Assembly: GCA_027483945.1 (NCBI GenBank)
Contig: JAIXTM010000003.1
Coordinates: 1-55,872 of the forward strand
DNA: 55,872 nt
Direction: 5' to 3'
DNA from: Hyphomicrobiales bacterium
GTDB taxonomy: Bacteria > Pseudomonadota > Alphaproteobacteria > Rhizobiales > Beijerinckiaceae
Of the stretch, positions 34,451 to 43,098 are shown piece after piece. The translations under genes and the position numbers were made by a program. Numbering within the stretch: position 1 is the first letter of the stretch; every line of letters starts with the position of its first letter. The notes beneath the pieces were generated by a model, which saw only the letters and a program-made list of their open reading frames with translations, had not been told where the DNA came from and searched no databases.

Positions 34451-35233
34451 ATGAAGGCCGTGAAGTTCCTGCTTCTGACGATCGTCGCCCTGTTCCTGCT
34501 GCCGGTCGGCCTCCACGCCGCCTGGTGGCTGAATCGCGACCTGCCGCCGACCTACACGATGGCCCGCTGGTCGAGCGCCGGCCTGCTGCCGCCCGCCAAC
34601 GCGAAGCCCGATGCCGTGGTCCATGTCTATGCCGCCCGGGTCGGGCGCTGGCGGGGCATCTTCGCGCACCATTCCTGGATCGTGGTGAAGGAGCGCGGCG
34701 CGTCCCGCTATACCCGTTACGACGTGGTCGGCTGGGGCACGCCGGTGCGCACGGACCTGCGCGATCCCGACGGCTACTGGTTCGGCAACCTGCCGACGCT
34801 GGTGGGTTCGGTGGAGGGTGAGGCGGCCGAGCGGCTGATCCCCAAGATCCGCGAGGCGGTGCGCACCTATCCGTTCTCCGGATACGGCACGTATCTCGCC
34901 TGGCCGGGCCCGAACTCCAACTCCTTCGTCAACCACGTCCTCGCCGCCATCCCGGAGGCGGGCATCGCCCTGCCGCCGACCGCTGTCGGCAAGGATTTCC
35001 GCGAGGACGGCTGGTTCGCCGGCCTCACTCCCAGCCGCACCGGTATCCAGCTCTCGGCCAAGGGCCTGGTGGGCCTGACCCTCGCCTGGGTCGAGGGCAT
35101 CGAGATCAACGTGCTCGGCCTGGTCGCCGGCTTCGACCTGCGCGATCCTGCGCTGAAGGTCCCCGGCTTCGGCCGCGTGGGCCCCGACATCCTCAGCAGC
35201 GGCGCCACAGCCTCCACGGGGCGCGGCGCCTGA
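34451..35233 (+). CDS. DUF3750-type exported hydrolase-like protein
   Basis: A 260-residue protein with an N-terminal TM or signal helix (residues 5-24) and a single extracytoplasmic domain. The segments HHSWIVVKERG and GPNSNSFVNHVLA resemble the DUF3750 family; the paired His and the N-S-N-S region recall papain-like (NlpC/amidase) folds, but I cannot show a catalytic Cys, and a Ser lies at the equivalent NSNSF place. The start at 34451 is chosen for the TM helix position. The pyroglutamyl peptidase gene begins two bases after its stop. Confidence 0.65.
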   Translation: MKAVKFLLLTIVALFLLPVGLHAAWWLNRDLPPTYTMARWSSAGLLPPANAKPDAVVHVYAARVGRWRGIFAHHSWIVVKERGASRYTRYDVVGWGTPVRTDLRDPDGYWFGNLPTLVGSVEGEAAERLIPKIREAVRTYPFSGYGTYLAWPGPNSNSFVNHVLAAIPEAGIALPPTAVGKDFREDGWFAGLTPSRTGIQLSAKGLVGLTLAWVEGIEINVLGLVAGFDLRDPALKVPGFGRVGPDILSSGATASTGRGA

Positions 35234-35234
35234 C

Positions 35235-35861
35235 ATGGGCCGGCCCGACATCCTCGTCACCGGGTTCGGGCCGTTTCCGAAAGTGCCGCGCAATCCCACC
35301 GCGCGGCTGGCCCGGACCATCGCCGATTCGCCCCGGCTCAAGCGCCTCGGCATCCGCTCGCGCGCTCTGGTCCTGACCACCGCCTACGGCGCGCTTGGCC
35401 GCGAGCTGGAACCGGCGCTCGCATCGCAGCGTCCGCGCGCGCTGCTCATGCTGGGCGTCGCGGCCCGCTCCGTCCGGCCGCGCATCGAGATGCGGGCGCT
35501 CAACCGACGCAGCCTGCTCTTCCCCGACATAGAGGGGCGCACCGGCCGCTCGCCGGCACTGCAAGCCGGCGCGCCCTTCGCCTTGCGCGGGCGGGGCAGC
35601 TTCCCGCCCCTGCTGCGCCGCCTGCGCGCCGCCGGGCTCGACGCCTTCCTGTCCCGCGATGCCGGCCGATACTTGTGCAATGCCGGCTATTACGCCGCCC
35701 TCGCCCATCCGGCCCTCGCCGGACGGCCGACGCTCTTCGTGCATATTCCGATGCCGCGCCGGGCCGCCGGCGGGCGGACCGATCGCCGCCCGACCCTCGC
35801 CGCGCTCCAGCGCGGCCTCACCGACCTCGCTCTCGCCCTCGCCTGCGCCGGACGTTCCTGA
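35235..35861 (+). CDS. pcp: Pyrrolidone-carboxylate peptidase (C15)
   Basis: A 208-residue cysteine peptidase that removes N-terminal pyroglutamate from peptides. The catalytic triad can be placed as Glu85 (IEMRALN), Cys148 (GRYLCNAGYY) and His170 (FVHIP). The N-terminal TGFGPFPKVPRNPT matches the family start. The sequence around Glu85 is divergent from the usual TPERVAIN. It begins two bases after the DUF3750-like gene stop, indicating coupling. Cytoplasmic; no signal peptide. Confidence 0.9.
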   Translation: MGRPDILVTGFGPFPKVPRNPTARLARTIADSPRLKRLGIRSRALVLTTAYGALGRELEPALASQRPRALLMLGVAARSVRPRIEMRALNRRSLLFPDIEGRTGRSPALQAGAPFALRGRGSFPPLLRRLRAAGLDAFLSRDAGRYLCNAGYYAALAHPALAGRPTLFVHIPMPRRAAGGRTDRRPTLAALQRGLTDLALALACAGRS

Positions 35862-35865
35862 GCCG

Positions 35866-36363
35866 TCAGGACAGGATCCGCTCGAAGTAGCGCACGCGCT
35901 TCGCGCCGCCGGGCAGCACCGCCTCGCCGACGACCGCGAAGCCCAGAGCCGCGTGGAACGCGTCCGAGGCCGGGTTCGGCGGCTCCTCGTTGACCTCGCA
36001 GACGACGCACGGGAAGCCGGCTTCCCGCGCTCTCGCGAAGAGCGCCTCGTAGAGCGCCCGCGCATGGCCCTTGCCCCGCGCGGCGGGATCGACCGCGATC
36101 CGGTCGACATAGACGAAGCGCTCGTAGCGCTCCTTGAACCAGAGATAGTTCGGGCTTCCATAATCCGCGTGCTCGTCGAGCGCGATGAGGAAAGCCTCGC
36201 CCTTCCCGATCGTTGCGGCGAGGAAGGCCTGCCCCGCCAGGGCGGCGAGCCCGTCCCGCGTCAGCAGAGACAGCTCCGCCGCATGCCGGTTGTTGAGCGC
36301 CAGCACAGCGTCGAACTGGTCTTCGCCCAGCGGGCGAACGAGCCCGGCCGAGGCATCATCCAT
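35866..36363 (-). CDS. GNAT-family N-acetyltransferase
   Basis: A 165-residue GNAT enzyme that transfers an acyl group from acyl-CoA to an amine. The CoA-pyrophosphate loop is visible in VDRIAVDPAARGKGHARALY (R/Q-x-x-G-x-G/A), followed by FHAALGFAVVGE. The substrate is not predictable. Its start overlaps the end of the asparaginase gene by eight bases on the same strand, so the two are co-expressed. The 3' end faces pcp three bases away. Confidence 0.92.
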   Translation of the reverse strand: MDDASAGLVRPLGEDQFDAVLALNNRHAAELSLLTRDGLAALAGQAFLAATIGKGEAFLIALDEHADYGSPNYLWFKERYERFVYVDRIAVDPAARGKGHARALYEALFARAREAGFPCVVCEVNEEPPNPASDAFHAALGFAVVGEAVLPGGAKRVRYFERILS

Positions 36364-37363
36364 GGAGCGGCGCCACGGCCCGCACGCGCCCGACCTCGAT
36401 GCCGTTCCAATTGCGCATCCCGTGGTCCATCAGCCCGGCCACAAAGGCGGCATCGTCCGGCTCCAGCTTCAGCTGGCGCAGGATGACGGCCGCCATCGCG
36501 GCCTCCGCCGCGCGCGCCTGCCCGTCGTCGCACTTGATGGCGACGCCGAGGCCCACTTCCGGCAGGGCGGCGCAATAGACACCCTCCGCGCCCGTCTTCA
36601 CGAAGGCGCGGGCGCCGAGGCGCTCCATCAGCAGCGTGTCGAACCGGTCGGTCCCGGCGACGAAGAACGGCGCGGCGGCCACCGCCCGGCGGATGCGCTC
36701 CGCCGCCTTCGCCCGTTCCGCCGGAAGGCCGTGGCCCGTCCCGAACCGGGCAAAGCCCAGCGCCAGCGCCCTCAGCGGCACCGCATAGGTCGGGATCGAG
36801 CAGCCGTCCGTGCCGCGCAGATGCGCGTCGTGCCGCGCCCCCGTCACGGCCTCCAGCGCGCCGCGCACCTCGCGCTGCACGAAATGGCCGGGCTGGACAT
36901 AGCCCTTCGGGTCCTCGCCCGCCTCGCAGGCCAGGCACACGAAGCCCGAATGCTTGCCCGAGCAATTGTTGTGGAGCGCACTCGGCGTGCCGCCCTCCGC
37001 CGCCAGCGCCCGCGCCGCCTTGTCTCCCATGGGCCAATGCGCGCCGCATTCGAGGCACGACGCGTCGAGCCCGGCCTTGCGCAGCATGGAGGCGGCGGCC
37101 CCGGCATGGCGCGGCTCGCCCGAATGAGAGGCGCAGGCGAGCGCGATCTCCTCGTCGGTCAGGCCGAACCGCGCCGCCGCGCCGCTCTCGATCAGCGGCA
37201 GGGCCTGGATCGCCTTGACCGCCGAACGCGGGAAGACCGGGCGGTCGATGTCGCCGAGCTCCAGCACCATCGCGCCGTCCGCGTCCATCACGCAGACCGC
37301 GCCGCGATGGCGCGATTCCACCACCTCGCCCCGCGTCACCTCGACCAGAACCGGATTATGCAT
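36356..37363 (-). CDS. ansA: Class 3 (rhizobial-type) L-asparaginase
   Basis: A 335-residue L-asparaginase of the Asparaginase_II (PF06089) family, unrelated to the EcAII type; hydrolyses asparagine to aspartate and ammonia. By alignment from memory to Rhizobium etli ReAV, the catalytic Ser-Lys pairs correspond to Ser47-Lys50 (RSAVK) and Ser79 (ASHSG), and the metal site to Cys134-Lys137 (CSGKH) and Cys188 (DGCSIP), with a constant offset of one residue, which makes the assignment strong. The ATG at 37363 follows an AGGAAGG-type site. It is paired with a downstream GNAT; no ansR or ansP is adjacent. Confidence 0.93.
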   Translation of the reverse strand: MHNPVLVEVTRGEVVESRHRGAVCVMDADGAMVLELGDIDRPVFPRSAVKAIQALPLIESGAAARFGLTDEEIALACASHSGEPRHAGAAASMLRKAGLDASCLECGAHWPMGDKAARALAAEGGTPSALHNNCSGKHSGFVCLACEAGEDPKGYVQPGHFVQREVRGALEAVTGARHDAHLRGTDGCSIPTYAVPLRALALGFARFGTGHGLPAERAKAAERIRRAVAAAPFFVAGTDRFDTLLMERLGARAFVKTGAEGVYCAALPEVGLGVAIKCDDGQARAAEAAMAAVILRQLKLEPDDAAFVAGLMDHGMRNWNGIEVGRVRAVAPLHG

Positions 37364-37513
37364 CGCCTGATCCTTCCTCGTGCCGCCCGCCTTGTCGCCG
37401 GAACGCGGCGGGCCTGTCAAAGCGCGCTTATGCCCGTTCCGTGGACGGGCCCGCGCCGGTTGCGGCGGGCCCGCGCCATTGCGACAAAGGCCGGCCATTG
37501 AAGGATGCTGCCC

Positions 37514-38341
37514 ATGAACGCCGAGCTGGAAGCCCTCTTCGACAACCGCGCCCGGGTGCCGGACCATCCCGCCATCTTCGAGCGCTGGGCGAAGGCCGCC
37601 GCCGCCTACCGCGCAGCCGCCCGCACCGAGCTCGGCGTGCCCTACGGCCCGACCGTCCGCCAGTACTACGACCTGTTCGCGGTGCCCGGCGGCGCCGCGC
37701 GGCCGCTCGTCGTCTTCATCCATGGCGGCTACTGGCGCTCGCTCGACCCGCGCATGTTCAGCCACATGGCGGCGGGCCTGAACGGCCGCGGCTACGATGT
37801 CGCGCTCACCGGCTACGACCTGTGCCCGCAGGTCTCGATCCCCGACATCATCGGGCAGCAGCGCCGGGCGCTCGGGGCCCTTTGGCGGCGCTTTGGCCGG
37901 CGCATGGTCGTGGTCGGCCATTCCGCCGGCGGGCATCTCGCCGCCTGCATGCTCGCCACCGACTGGCCGGAGATCGACCGCGACCTACCGCCCGCCATGG
38001 TCGGCGCCGCCTATGCGATCTCCGGCCTGTTCGACCTGACGCCGCTCCTGGACGTGTCCATGAACCAGGACCTGCGGCTTGATCCGGAGACGGCCCGGGC
38101 CGTGAGCCCGCAAGTCTGGCCCGCCCCGGCGGGGCTCGCCATGGACGCGGCGGTGGGCGGCATCGAGAGCCAGGCCTTCCTCGACCAGACGGCGGCGATC
38201 CTGGACGTCTGGCGACGGGCCGGCGTCGCCATGCGCGGCGGTCCGGTCCCCGGCGCCGACCATTTCACCGTGATCGATCCCCTGTCCGACCCGTCCTCGC
38301 TGATGACGGCCCGCGTCGCCGCGCTCGCGCGGGCGCTTTGA
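37514..38341 (+). CDS. Alpha/beta hydrolase, kynurenine formamidase-like
   Basis: A 275-residue serine hydrolase. The oxyanion-hole motif is HGGYW, the nucleophile is in GHSAGGHLA and the catalytic His is in GADHFTVID. HGGYW plus GHSAGGHL is characteristic of arylformamidase-type and related esterases of the Hyphomicrobiales. The ATG at 37514 has GAAGGA eight bases upstream, while the ATG at 37505 overlaps this site and is unlikely. Without other kynurenine-pathway genes, the substrate (formamide or ester) is open. Confidence 0.86.
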   Translation: MNAELEALFDNRARVPDHPAIFERWAKAAAAYRAAARTELGVPYGPTVRQYYDLFAVPGGAARPLVVFIHGGYWRSLDPRMFSHMAAGLNGRGYDVALTGYDLCPQVSIPDIIGQQRRALGALWRRFGRRMVVVGHSAGGHLAACMLATDWPEIDRDLPPAMVGAAYAISGLFDLTPLLDVSMNQDLRLDPETARAVSPQVWPAPAGLAMDAAVGGIESQAFLDQTAAILDVWRRAGVAMRGGPVPGADHFTVIDPLSDPSSLMTARVAALARAL

Positions 38342-38421
38342 CAGGCGCTTTGACAGGCCCTTGGGCGCCATTAAGGTGCTCGCCCGGAACGGCTCGGCTT
38401 TTGTGAATGAGGTCCACGATA

Positions 38422-39582
38422 ATGAAGACGATGTTGCTGGCGGCATCCGCGCTCGCGCTTGCCGCCGCCGCCCCGCTGCCCGCCCTCGCGCAGGGCAAGG
38501 TCAAGGTGGGCGTGGTCACGACCCTGTCCGGCCCTTCGGCCGCCCTCGGCCAGCACCTGCGGGACGGGTTCGCGCTCGGCGTGAAGTCGCTCGGCGGCAA
38601 GCTCGGCGGCCTTGATGCCGAAGTGATCGTCGTGGACGACGAGCTCAAGCCCGACGCCGCCGTGACGAAGGTGCGCGGCCTGCTCGACCGCGACCGCGTG
38701 GACGTCGTCGTCGGCGTCGTGTTCTCCAACGTGCTGATGGCCGTGCACAAGCCGGTCGTGGAATCGGGCACGCCCTTCATCGGCACCAATGCCGGCCCCT
38801 CGCCGGCAGCCGGCCCGGCCTGCAGCCCCTGGTTTTTCTCCACCGCCTACCAGAACGACCAGAACCACGAGGTGCTGGGCAAGCACGCGCAGGACACCGG
38901 CTACAAGAAGGTTGTCCTCATCGCCCCGAACTACCAGGCGGGCAAGGACGCCCTTGCCGGCTTCAAGCGCCATTACAAGGGCGAGGTCGCCGACGAGATC
39001 TACACCCCGCTCGGCCAGCTCGATTTCTCCGCCGAGCTCGCCAAGATCGCCGCGGCCAAGCCGGACGCGGTCTTCACCTTCATGCCCGGCGGCATGGGCG
39101 TGAACCTCGTCAAGCAGTGGAAGCAGGCGGGCCTCACCGCGCCGCTCCTCTCCGCCTTCACGGTGGACGAGACCTCGCTTCCCGCCGCCGGCGACGCCGC
39201 GGTTGGGCTCCTGACCGGCGCGCAATGGGCGCCCGGCCTCGACAACGCGGCCTCCAAGGCCTTCGTCGCCGCCTTCGAGAAGGAATTCTCCTACGTGCCG
39301 GCGATGTATGCGGCCAATGCCTATGACGCCGCGCTGCTCCTCGACAGCGCGATCAAGGCCGCCGGCGGGACCGACAAGGCGAAGCTGCGCGACGCCATCA
39401 AGGCGGCGAAGTTCCAGTCCGTGCGCGGCGACTTCGCCTTCAACACGAACCAGTTCCCGGTGCAGGACTTCTTCCTGGCGCAGGTGGAGAAGCGCTCCGA
39501 CGGCAAGTTCCAGACCAGGCCCGTCAAGACCGTCTTCTCCAAATACGGCGATGCCTACGCCAAGGACTGCCCGATGAAGTGA
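38422..39582 (+). CDS. LivK-type ABC transporter substrate-binding protein
   Basis: A 386-residue periplasmic binding protein of the type I (leucine/aromatic) fold. The signal peptide is residues 1-23 (cleavage near LPALAQ), followed by KVKVGVVTTLSGPSAALGQ, GVVFSNVLMAVHKPVVESG and the paired lobes of the family. The start at 38422 has GAGG nine bases upstream. No LivHMGF permease or ATPase genes are adjacent, so it is an orphan receptor that must share a transporter. A terminator follows, then the stand-alone AsnC-domain gene. Substrate likely an amino acid or aromatic acid. Confidence 0.92.
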   Translation: MKTMLLAASALALAAAAPLPALAQGKVKVGVVTTLSGPSAALGQHLRDGFALGVKSLGGKLGGLDAEVIVVDDELKPDAAVTKVRGLLDRDRVDVVVGVVFSNVLMAVHKPVVESGTPFIGTNAGPSPAAGPACSPWFFSTAYQNDQNHEVLGKHAQDTGYKKVVLIAPNYQAGKDALAGFKRHYKGEVADEIYTPLGQLDFSAELAKIAAAKPDAVFTFMPGGMGVNLVKQWKQAGLTAPLLSAFTVDETSLPAAGDAAVGLLTGAQWAPGLDNAASKAFVAAFEKEFSYVPAMYAANAYDAALLLDSAIKAAGGTDKAKLRDAIKAAKFQSVRGDFAFNTNQFPVQDFFLAQVEKRSDGKFQTRPVKTVFSKYGDAYAKDCPMK

Positions 39583-39588
39583 CCTTAT

Positions 39589-39623
39589 CCGGCGCGGGGT
39601 CGCCCGATCCCGCGCCGGCTTTC
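39589..39623 (+). terminator. Terminator-like hairpin after the binding-protein gene
   Basis: A perfect 10-bp stem CCGGCGCGGG (39589-39598) with CCCGCGCCGG (39609-39618) and a 10-base loop, followed by CTTTCCC. The T-run is short, so read-through into the AsnC-domain gene is possible. Confidence 0.6.
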
Positions 39624-39643
39624 CCGCTGGAGACCGCCAGGCC

Positions 39644-39880
39644 GTGCAGACCTTCTTCGTCCAGATCAAGTGCCGCCTCGGCAAGACCTACGCGGTCGCC
39701 AGCGAACTCGCCGACCGCGAGATCGCGTCCGAGATCTATTCCACGGCCGGCGACTTCGACATCCTCGCCAAGTTCCACGTCGACGCCGACATCGACATCG
39801 GCCGCTTCGTCGGCGAGCACGTCCAGACGATCCCCGAAATCGCGGATACGCGGACGATCATTACGTTCAAGGCGTTTTGA
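39644..39880 (+). CDS. Stand-alone AsnC/Lrp ligand-binding (RAM) domain
   Basis: A 78-residue protein equal to the effector-binding RAM domain of Lrp/AsnC regulators without the DNA-binding helix-turn-helix. Landmarks: FFVQIKCRLGKTYAVASELAD, STAGDFDILAKFH and the terminal DTRTIITFKAF. Such domains form oligomers that bind amino acids. The start is GTG at 39644 with GGAG upstream. It lies 61 bases after the LivK-like receptor, which may provide its ligand. The gene's 3' end borders the foreign insert. Confidence 0.92.
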   Translation: MQTFFVQIKCRLGKTYAVASELADREIASEIYSTAGDFDILAKFHVDADIDIGRFVGEHVQTIPEIADTRTIITFKAF

Positions 39881-39918
39881 GCGCTGGTCAATTATTAGTA
39901 GCTTGTTCCGCTCGGCCG

Positions 39919-41718
39919 TCAGTCATTGCGGCGACGTTCAATGAAAGCCGCCAAGCCCGGCGTTGGCAGGCATATTAGCCTCACGATTACCCACCAAAGA
40001 TAAAAGCCCATCTCGCCGTTCAACGCCTGCTCGTTGAGCAACCCGTGAGCAATTAAATTTCTTAAATTCGGCCCCAGCCGTCCGGCCATCAGCGTCCGAA
40101 GTTCATACAGCATATCTTCGTCGAAAATCTCGCGCAGCTTCTCATGATCAAGAATGCGGCCTAAGCGCCAGACATCTTCGACGCCATCGGCATCGATATT
40201 TCGGGGCACGACGTCTGATTGTTCGAGAACATGGCGTAGTCCGTTTTCGACCTGTGGGACAAGCAGGTGTAGAGCCGTTGAGAAATCGAACTGAAACCCT
40301 GCTCGCACCCCCGTCACGAACAGCGACAGGTGGCTCTCGGGCACAAGCGCACTGTCTCTTATGACAAATTCGATCGCTTCATCATCGATCACGTGCTCGT
40401 CGCGTAACACCCGCATGGCGGGCGCGAGGATTGCATGGACGGTGAAATGCCGGTGCACTCTAGCCTGCTCGTCCATAAACCCTTCGATGGCCTGCTCTTC
40501 TCGTTTGGGATCGCCACTGCCGATAGCCGGTCTGACCGCGATCTTGCGGCCCGCGTGGTCAAACACGTCGCCCTGGATCAATGGCGCGAGTGGAAACTCT
40601 TGCATCCGCTCGATAGTCGCTTCACGCAGTTTTGTTACGTCGATCAGCGGCGTCATCACCGCCAGCTGAAAGAATGCATCATCCCAAGGCAGACCTCGGA
40701 CGAGTGCCCGAGACGCCTCAACCTCCGCGCTAATATCGACCTCTCCGGTCGAGGCAATCTTCATTTCGCCGAGAGTTTTCCGACCAGCGGCGGCCAGTCG
40801 TCCGCGAAGTTCGGGTAAGCGCGAACGAAGCGATGGTCGGTCCGAAAAAGCATTAACCGCCTTCTGCCAGAAGTGATGCGCGCCCATGAATGAGCCTGCG
40901 CGCTCCTGTGCTTCTGCCTCGGTTACGAACGTCTCGGCCATTGCACACATCGCGTCTTCAGCGTCTGGCACTCGACCCGCGCGCCGCAGAAGCTTCGCCT
41001 GGACAGCATAGTGACGTCTGGCTCGATCAAACCCACCGAACGCAGAGGCTGAAGCCGCAATCTTCCCAGCAATGTCTGCCAGAACACTGAAGTTGCCGTA
41101 TTGGAACTCGTCGAGGAGCTTCAGAGCCTTTAGACTGAAGTACAGTGGGTCCTGCCCTTGGTAGTGCAGCACACGTTCTTCGATATGGCGGAGAACGCGG
41201 CCTGGAAGCTCACCTTTTGGCTCGATCTGACGGGCCAATCGAACAGCACGCTCATATCTATCAATCGCGGGCACCCAATGCTCTGAGTCTTCGAGGCGTT
41301 GCCCTGAGGCAATATAGCAAGTCACAGCCTCGCGGGCGGCAGCAGCATTTCGGCGACACAGCCAAAGAATGTCGCCAACACGCGCTCGATACTCAGGATC
41401 GCTCACCTCAGAGAGTGACGCTTTCAATCGGTCGAGCTGATCCTCTGACAGGTCGGCAGGAATCATGCTGCGTCGCCCGTGTATGATCAGCATAGGCTGA
41501 AACGGCTGCACGGTATTTTTTGGCGTGAAAAGAAAATCGAAGACGTTGGCGAGAATATCCCATCCAACCGCCGGATCACTGTTGTGCTGATGTCGGAATA
41601 AGGCAGCGAAATCCCGATCTCTCTGCATTGCCCCACTCTGCAAGACTCGAGCGATCTCAGCTCCGTCAGGAACAGGGCCATTACAACCGGCGTCTCCAGT
41701 TGATTGCTGCTCATTCAT
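39919..41718 (-). CDS. HEPN/DUF4209-like protein on an AT-rich insert
   Basis: A 599-residue, mostly helical soluble protein. The C-terminus contains RNLIAHG (Arg553-x4-His558), the R-x4-H motif of HEPN RNases, in a setting resembling DUF4209. The N-terminal 400 residues (about 60-350) contain TPR-like helical pairs. No signal or TM segment. Base and codon use is clearly AT-richer than all neighbours, implying recent transfer. The ATG at 41718 is chosen, though its ribosome site is poor; TTG at 41760 is an alternative. There is no partner gene. It may be a single-gene anti-phage or abortive-infection protein; that is an inference. Confidence 0.65.
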   Translation of the reverse strand: MNEQQSTGDAGCNGPVPDGAEIARVLQSGAMQRDRDFAALFRHQHNSDPAVGWDILANVFDFLFTPKNTVQPFQPMLIIHGRRSMIPADLSEDQLDRLKASLSEVSDPEYRARVGDILWLCRRNAAAAREAVTCYIASGQRLEDSEHWVPAIDRYERAVRLARQIEPKGELPGRVLRHIEERVLHYQGQDPLYFSLKALKLLDEFQYGNFSVLADIAGKIAASASAFGGFDRARRHYAVQAKLLRRAGRVPDAEDAMCAMAETFVTEAEAQERAGSFMGAHHFWQKAVNAFSDRPSLRSRLPELRGRLAAAGRKTLGEMKIASTGEVDISAEVEASRALVRGLPWDDAFFQLAVMTPLIDVTKLREATIERMQEFPLAPLIQGDVFDHAGRKIAVRPAIGSGDPKREEQAIEGFMDEQARVHRHFTVHAILAPAMRVLRDEHVIDDEAIEFVIRDSALVPESHLSLFVTGVRAGFQFDFSTALHLLVPQVENGLRHVLEQSDVVPRNIDADGVEDVWRLGRILDHEKLREIFDEDMLYELRTLMAGRLGPNLRNLIAHGLLNEQALNGEMGFYLWWVIVRLICLPTPGLAAFIERRRND

Positions 41719-41922
41719 AGGGCTTAACTTATAGTTTGCATCGACAATTTTCGTGATCAAAAAATTTTGCGGTAGCCCTAATCTGCGCCAAGCGGCAAGA
41801 TTCCGGCGTCTTCAACACTCTGCATCCCGATGGCGGTCGCCACGTATCGGTGGGTCGCGGCTAGTCATTTTTTGAAACAACTCAGAAAGGCCCTCATCGA
41901 AAATTTCAAAGTGTTCTGACGC
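41719..41922. other. AT-rich intergenic region at the right edge of the insert
   Basis: About 200 bases of AT-richer DNA between the HEPN/DUF4209-like gene and the end of argE. No ORF, RNA gene or clear promoter is visible, but its right end (41905-41924) resembles the 3' end of the AsnC-domain gene at 39866-39885. Confidence 0.5.
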
Positions 41923-43080
41923 TCACCCCCTGCACCGCTCCACCAGCCGCCCGACGAAGGCGTCGCAGGCGGCGAGCTGCGCGGCCTCGATATATTCGTC
42001 CGGCTTGTGCGCCTCCTCGATCCGGCCCGGCCCGACGATGGCGGTGGGGATGCCGGCCTGCTGGAACAGCCCGGCCTCGGTGCCGTAGGCGACCTTGCAA
42101 TGGCCGTTCCGGCCGGCGAGGCCCTTGGCCAGCGTGACGATGGGGTCGCTCTCCGGCGTGTCGAGGCCCGGAAAGCCGGCATAGACCTCGAAGGTGAAGC
42201 CCGCCTCCGGGTCGATGGCCCGCATCGCCGGCTCCCACTCCTCCTTGGCGACGCGCAGGACCTGCGCCACCGCGGCGTCGGGATCGTCGGCGGGGACGGC
42301 CCGCACCTCGAACACGATGGAGGCCTCGTGCGGCACGATGTTGAGCGCCGTACCGCCATGGAACGTGCCCACATGGGCGGTCGAATGCGGCACGTCGTAG
42401 AGTGCGTCGCGTGGGCCCGACAGGGCGAAGTCGCGGCCGAGCGCCTGGACCTGGGCGACGACGCGCGCCAGCCATTCCACGGCGTTGACGCCCTGCGGCG
42501 CGAGCGAGGAATGGCAGGCCTTGCCCCGCGCGGTCACGCGCACGCTGCGCTTGCCCTTGTGCCCGGTCGCGACCTCCATCGCCGTCGGTTCGCCGACGAA
42601 GCAGCCGAGCGGCATCGGCAGGTCCTTGCCCAAACGCGCGATGAGGCCCCTCACGCCGACGCAGCCCACCTCCTCGTCATAGGAGAAGGCGAGATGGATC
42701 GGCGTCGCCAGCGGACGCTCCACCATGTCCGGCACGGCGGCGAGGCTGGAGGCGAGGAAGCCCTTCATGTCGCAGGAGCCGCGCCCGTAGAGGCGCCCGT
42801 CCCGCGCGGTGAGCGTGAACGGGTCGGTGCTCCAGGCCTGGCCCTCCACCGGCACCACGTCGGTATGGCCGGACAGGACATAGCCGCCGCGGTCGGACGG
42901 GCCGACCGTCGCCCAGAGATTGGCCTTGGCCCCGGTCTCGTCATAGACGCGCTGGGACGCGACCCCGAGCCGCTCCAGATAGGCCTCCACCCAGGCCACG
43001 AGGTCGAGATTGCTGCGCGCGCTCGTCGTGTCGAACGCGACGAGCGCCGCCAGGATCTCGGCGGAGGACAGGCGGGACAT
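41923..43080 (-). CDS. argE: Acetylornithine deacetylase / N-acyl amino acid deacylase (M20)
   Basis: A 385-residue M20 zinc hydrolase of the ArgE branch. Landmarks: LSGHTDVVPV, GRGSCDMKGFLA, the base Glu in FSYDEEVGC, GEPTAMEVATGHKG and the lid His in HSSLAPQGVNAVEWLA; the C-terminal KPDEYIEAAQLAACD matches the last metal-binding region. ArgE removes acetyl from N2-acetylornithine; as this gene follows LysR and faces a peptide transporter, another N-acylated amino acid is possible. It starts 18 bases after the LysR gene stop. The stop codon lies at the edge of the AT-rich insert. Confidence 0.9.
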   Translation of the reverse strand: MSRLSSAEILAALVAFDTTSARSNLDLVAWVEAYLERLGVASQRVYDETGAKANLWATVGPSDRGGYVLSGHTDVVPVEGQAWSTDPFTLTARDGRLYGRGSCDMKGFLASSLAAVPDMVERPLATPIHLAFSYDEEVGCVGVRGLIARLGKDLPMPLGCFVGEPTAMEVATGHKGKRSVRVTARGKACHSSLAPQGVNAVEWLARVVAQVQALGRDFALSGPRDALYDVPHSTAHVGTFHGGTALNIVPHEASIVFEVRAVPADDPDAAVAQVLRVAKEEWEPAMRAIDPEAGFTFEVYAGFPGLDTPESDPIVTLAKGLAGRNGHCKVAYGTEAGLFQQAGIPTAIVGPGRIEEAHKPDEYIEAAQLAACDAFVGRLVERCRG

Positions 43081-43098
43081 CGGGGAAGCTCCGGAAGG

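Noticed and set aside
39919-41718. Complete prophage or transposon at the AT-rich insert
   Set aside because: No integrase, transposase, terminal inverted repeats or second gene are visible.
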